DNA of 51,432 nt, taken from contig NZ_LGEA01000114.1 in NCBI RefSeq assembly GCF_001280065.1, positions 392,635 to 444,066 on the forward strand, given 5' to 3'. This document shows, piece by piece, positions 51,210 through 51,432 of the stretch. Source of the DNA: Streptomyces sp. NRRL B-1140 (GTDB lineage Bacteria; Actinomycetota; Actinomycetes; Streptomycetales; Streptomycetaceae). Position 1 is the first letter of the stretch. Each line of letters starts with the position of its first letter. The position numbers and the translations under genes are program-made. Below the pieces are notes generated by a model. The model searched no databases. It had not been told where the DNA came from and saw nothing but the letters and a program-made list of their open reading frames with translations.

Positions 51210-51432
51210 ATGATCTTCGTCGTGTATGGACCCCTCTCGACTCAATCCGCCCTTGTGACGCGGGCCTTGGCGGCGGCGACGCTGACCTGGGCGCTCGTCG
51301 GCGCACCGGCCGGGGTCGCGGAGGCCGACGCCTGCGCGTACGCCTCGACGGGGCCGCACGGCACCGAGGCGGTGGCGTACGCGGGCAGCAAGAAGACGTG
51401 GCCGTGCCCGACACCCACCCCGACCCCCACGC
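51210..51432 (+). CDS. Secreted protein with Pro-Thr linker, partial (C-terminus beyond window)
   Basis: The frame stays open to the edge. From ATG 51210 (AGGG 3 nt upstream) it reads MIFVVYGPLSTQSALVTRAL, then a hydrophobic stretch AATLTWALVGAPAGVAEADA resembling a signal peptide with cleavage near ADA, then ACAYASTGPHGTEAVAYAGS and a Pro-Thr-rich run starting PCPTPTPTPT. GTG 51255 is an alternative start. The Pro-Thr linker could lead to a wall-anchor signal or binding module. No family was recognised. Confidence 0.6.
   Translation, partial: MIFVVYGPLSTQSALVTRALAAATLTWALVGAPAGVAEADACAYASTGPHGTEAVAYAGSKKTWPCPTPTPTPT

Overview
The window is high-GC actinobacterial DNA. Codon usage, gene families (SapA, SCO2400-type and SCO0930-type proteins, an HrdC-like sigma factor, DUF574 methyltransferase, EgtABCD, an RmdA-like protein) and frequent ATGA/GTGA start-stop overlaps all point to a Streptomyces chromosome. 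From memory, the order hrdC-like, egtABCD, olsA/olsB, sdh, rmdA-like, SCO0930-type lipoprotein resembles one arm-proximal region of S. coelicolor; I could not check this by alignment. No tRNA, rRNA, CRISPR array, insertion sequence or prophage was seen.

Layout. 1-4.6 kb: a kinase-linked repeat protein (cut by the window edge), a membrane Ser/Thr kinase and a PAS/SpoIIE phosphatase. 4.9-8.6 kb: class III CoA-transferase, TerC, a phosphoribosyltransferase and an alpha/beta hydrolase. 8.7-11.9 kb: a GlxA-type regulator coupled to a DJ-1 protein, an archease and a CapA-like protein. 12-15.5 kb: HrdC-like sigma factor, PEBP protein, MFS exporter and VOC protein. 15.7-17.6 kb: two divergent secreted-protein genes sharing a 256-bp region with two identical-arm palindromes. 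17.7-20 kb: a coupled FHA protein and a Ser/Thr kinase with an extracellular lytic-transglycosylase-like domain. 20.1-26 kb: a frameshifted methyltransferase, a SCO2400-type protein, SapA, a secreted GH43/AbfB protein and an amidase. 25.8-28.9 kb: NfeD-like plus flotillin-like pair, then a PemK/MazF-like gene whose 3' end overlaps a bacterial PARG gene. 29.2-33.6 kb: four-gene ergothioneine operon egtABCD, every junction overlapping. 33.7-39 kb: dodecin, HAD phosphatase, cysteine-free L32 with a Zur-box-like promoter element, nucleotidyltransferase, LLM oxidoreductase and a frameshifted UvrA-like gene. 39-44.4 kb: ornithine-lipid genes olsB-olsA, then sdhCAB with a divergent LysR gene. 45.3-46.7 kb: a thioredoxin-fold protein and a TetR regulator divided by three operator-like palindromes at exact 28-bp spacing. 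46.7-51.4 kb: an RmdA-like PAS-GGDEF-EAL protein coupled to a DUF574 methyltransferase, a two-repeat lipoprotein and the start of a secreted protein.

Shared themes are signal transduction by phosphorylation and cyclic-di-GMP, envelope and secreted proteins, redox protection (ergothioneine, dodecin, peroxiredoxin-like protein) and metal homeostasis (Zur-type L32, TerC). Many genes lack a Shine-Dalgarno sequence but carry a TANNNT hexamer 6-8 nt before the start codon, which suggests leaderless transcripts. Two genes (methyltransferase, UvrA-like) are broken by frameshifts. Functions are assigned by reading motifs only; no database search was run.
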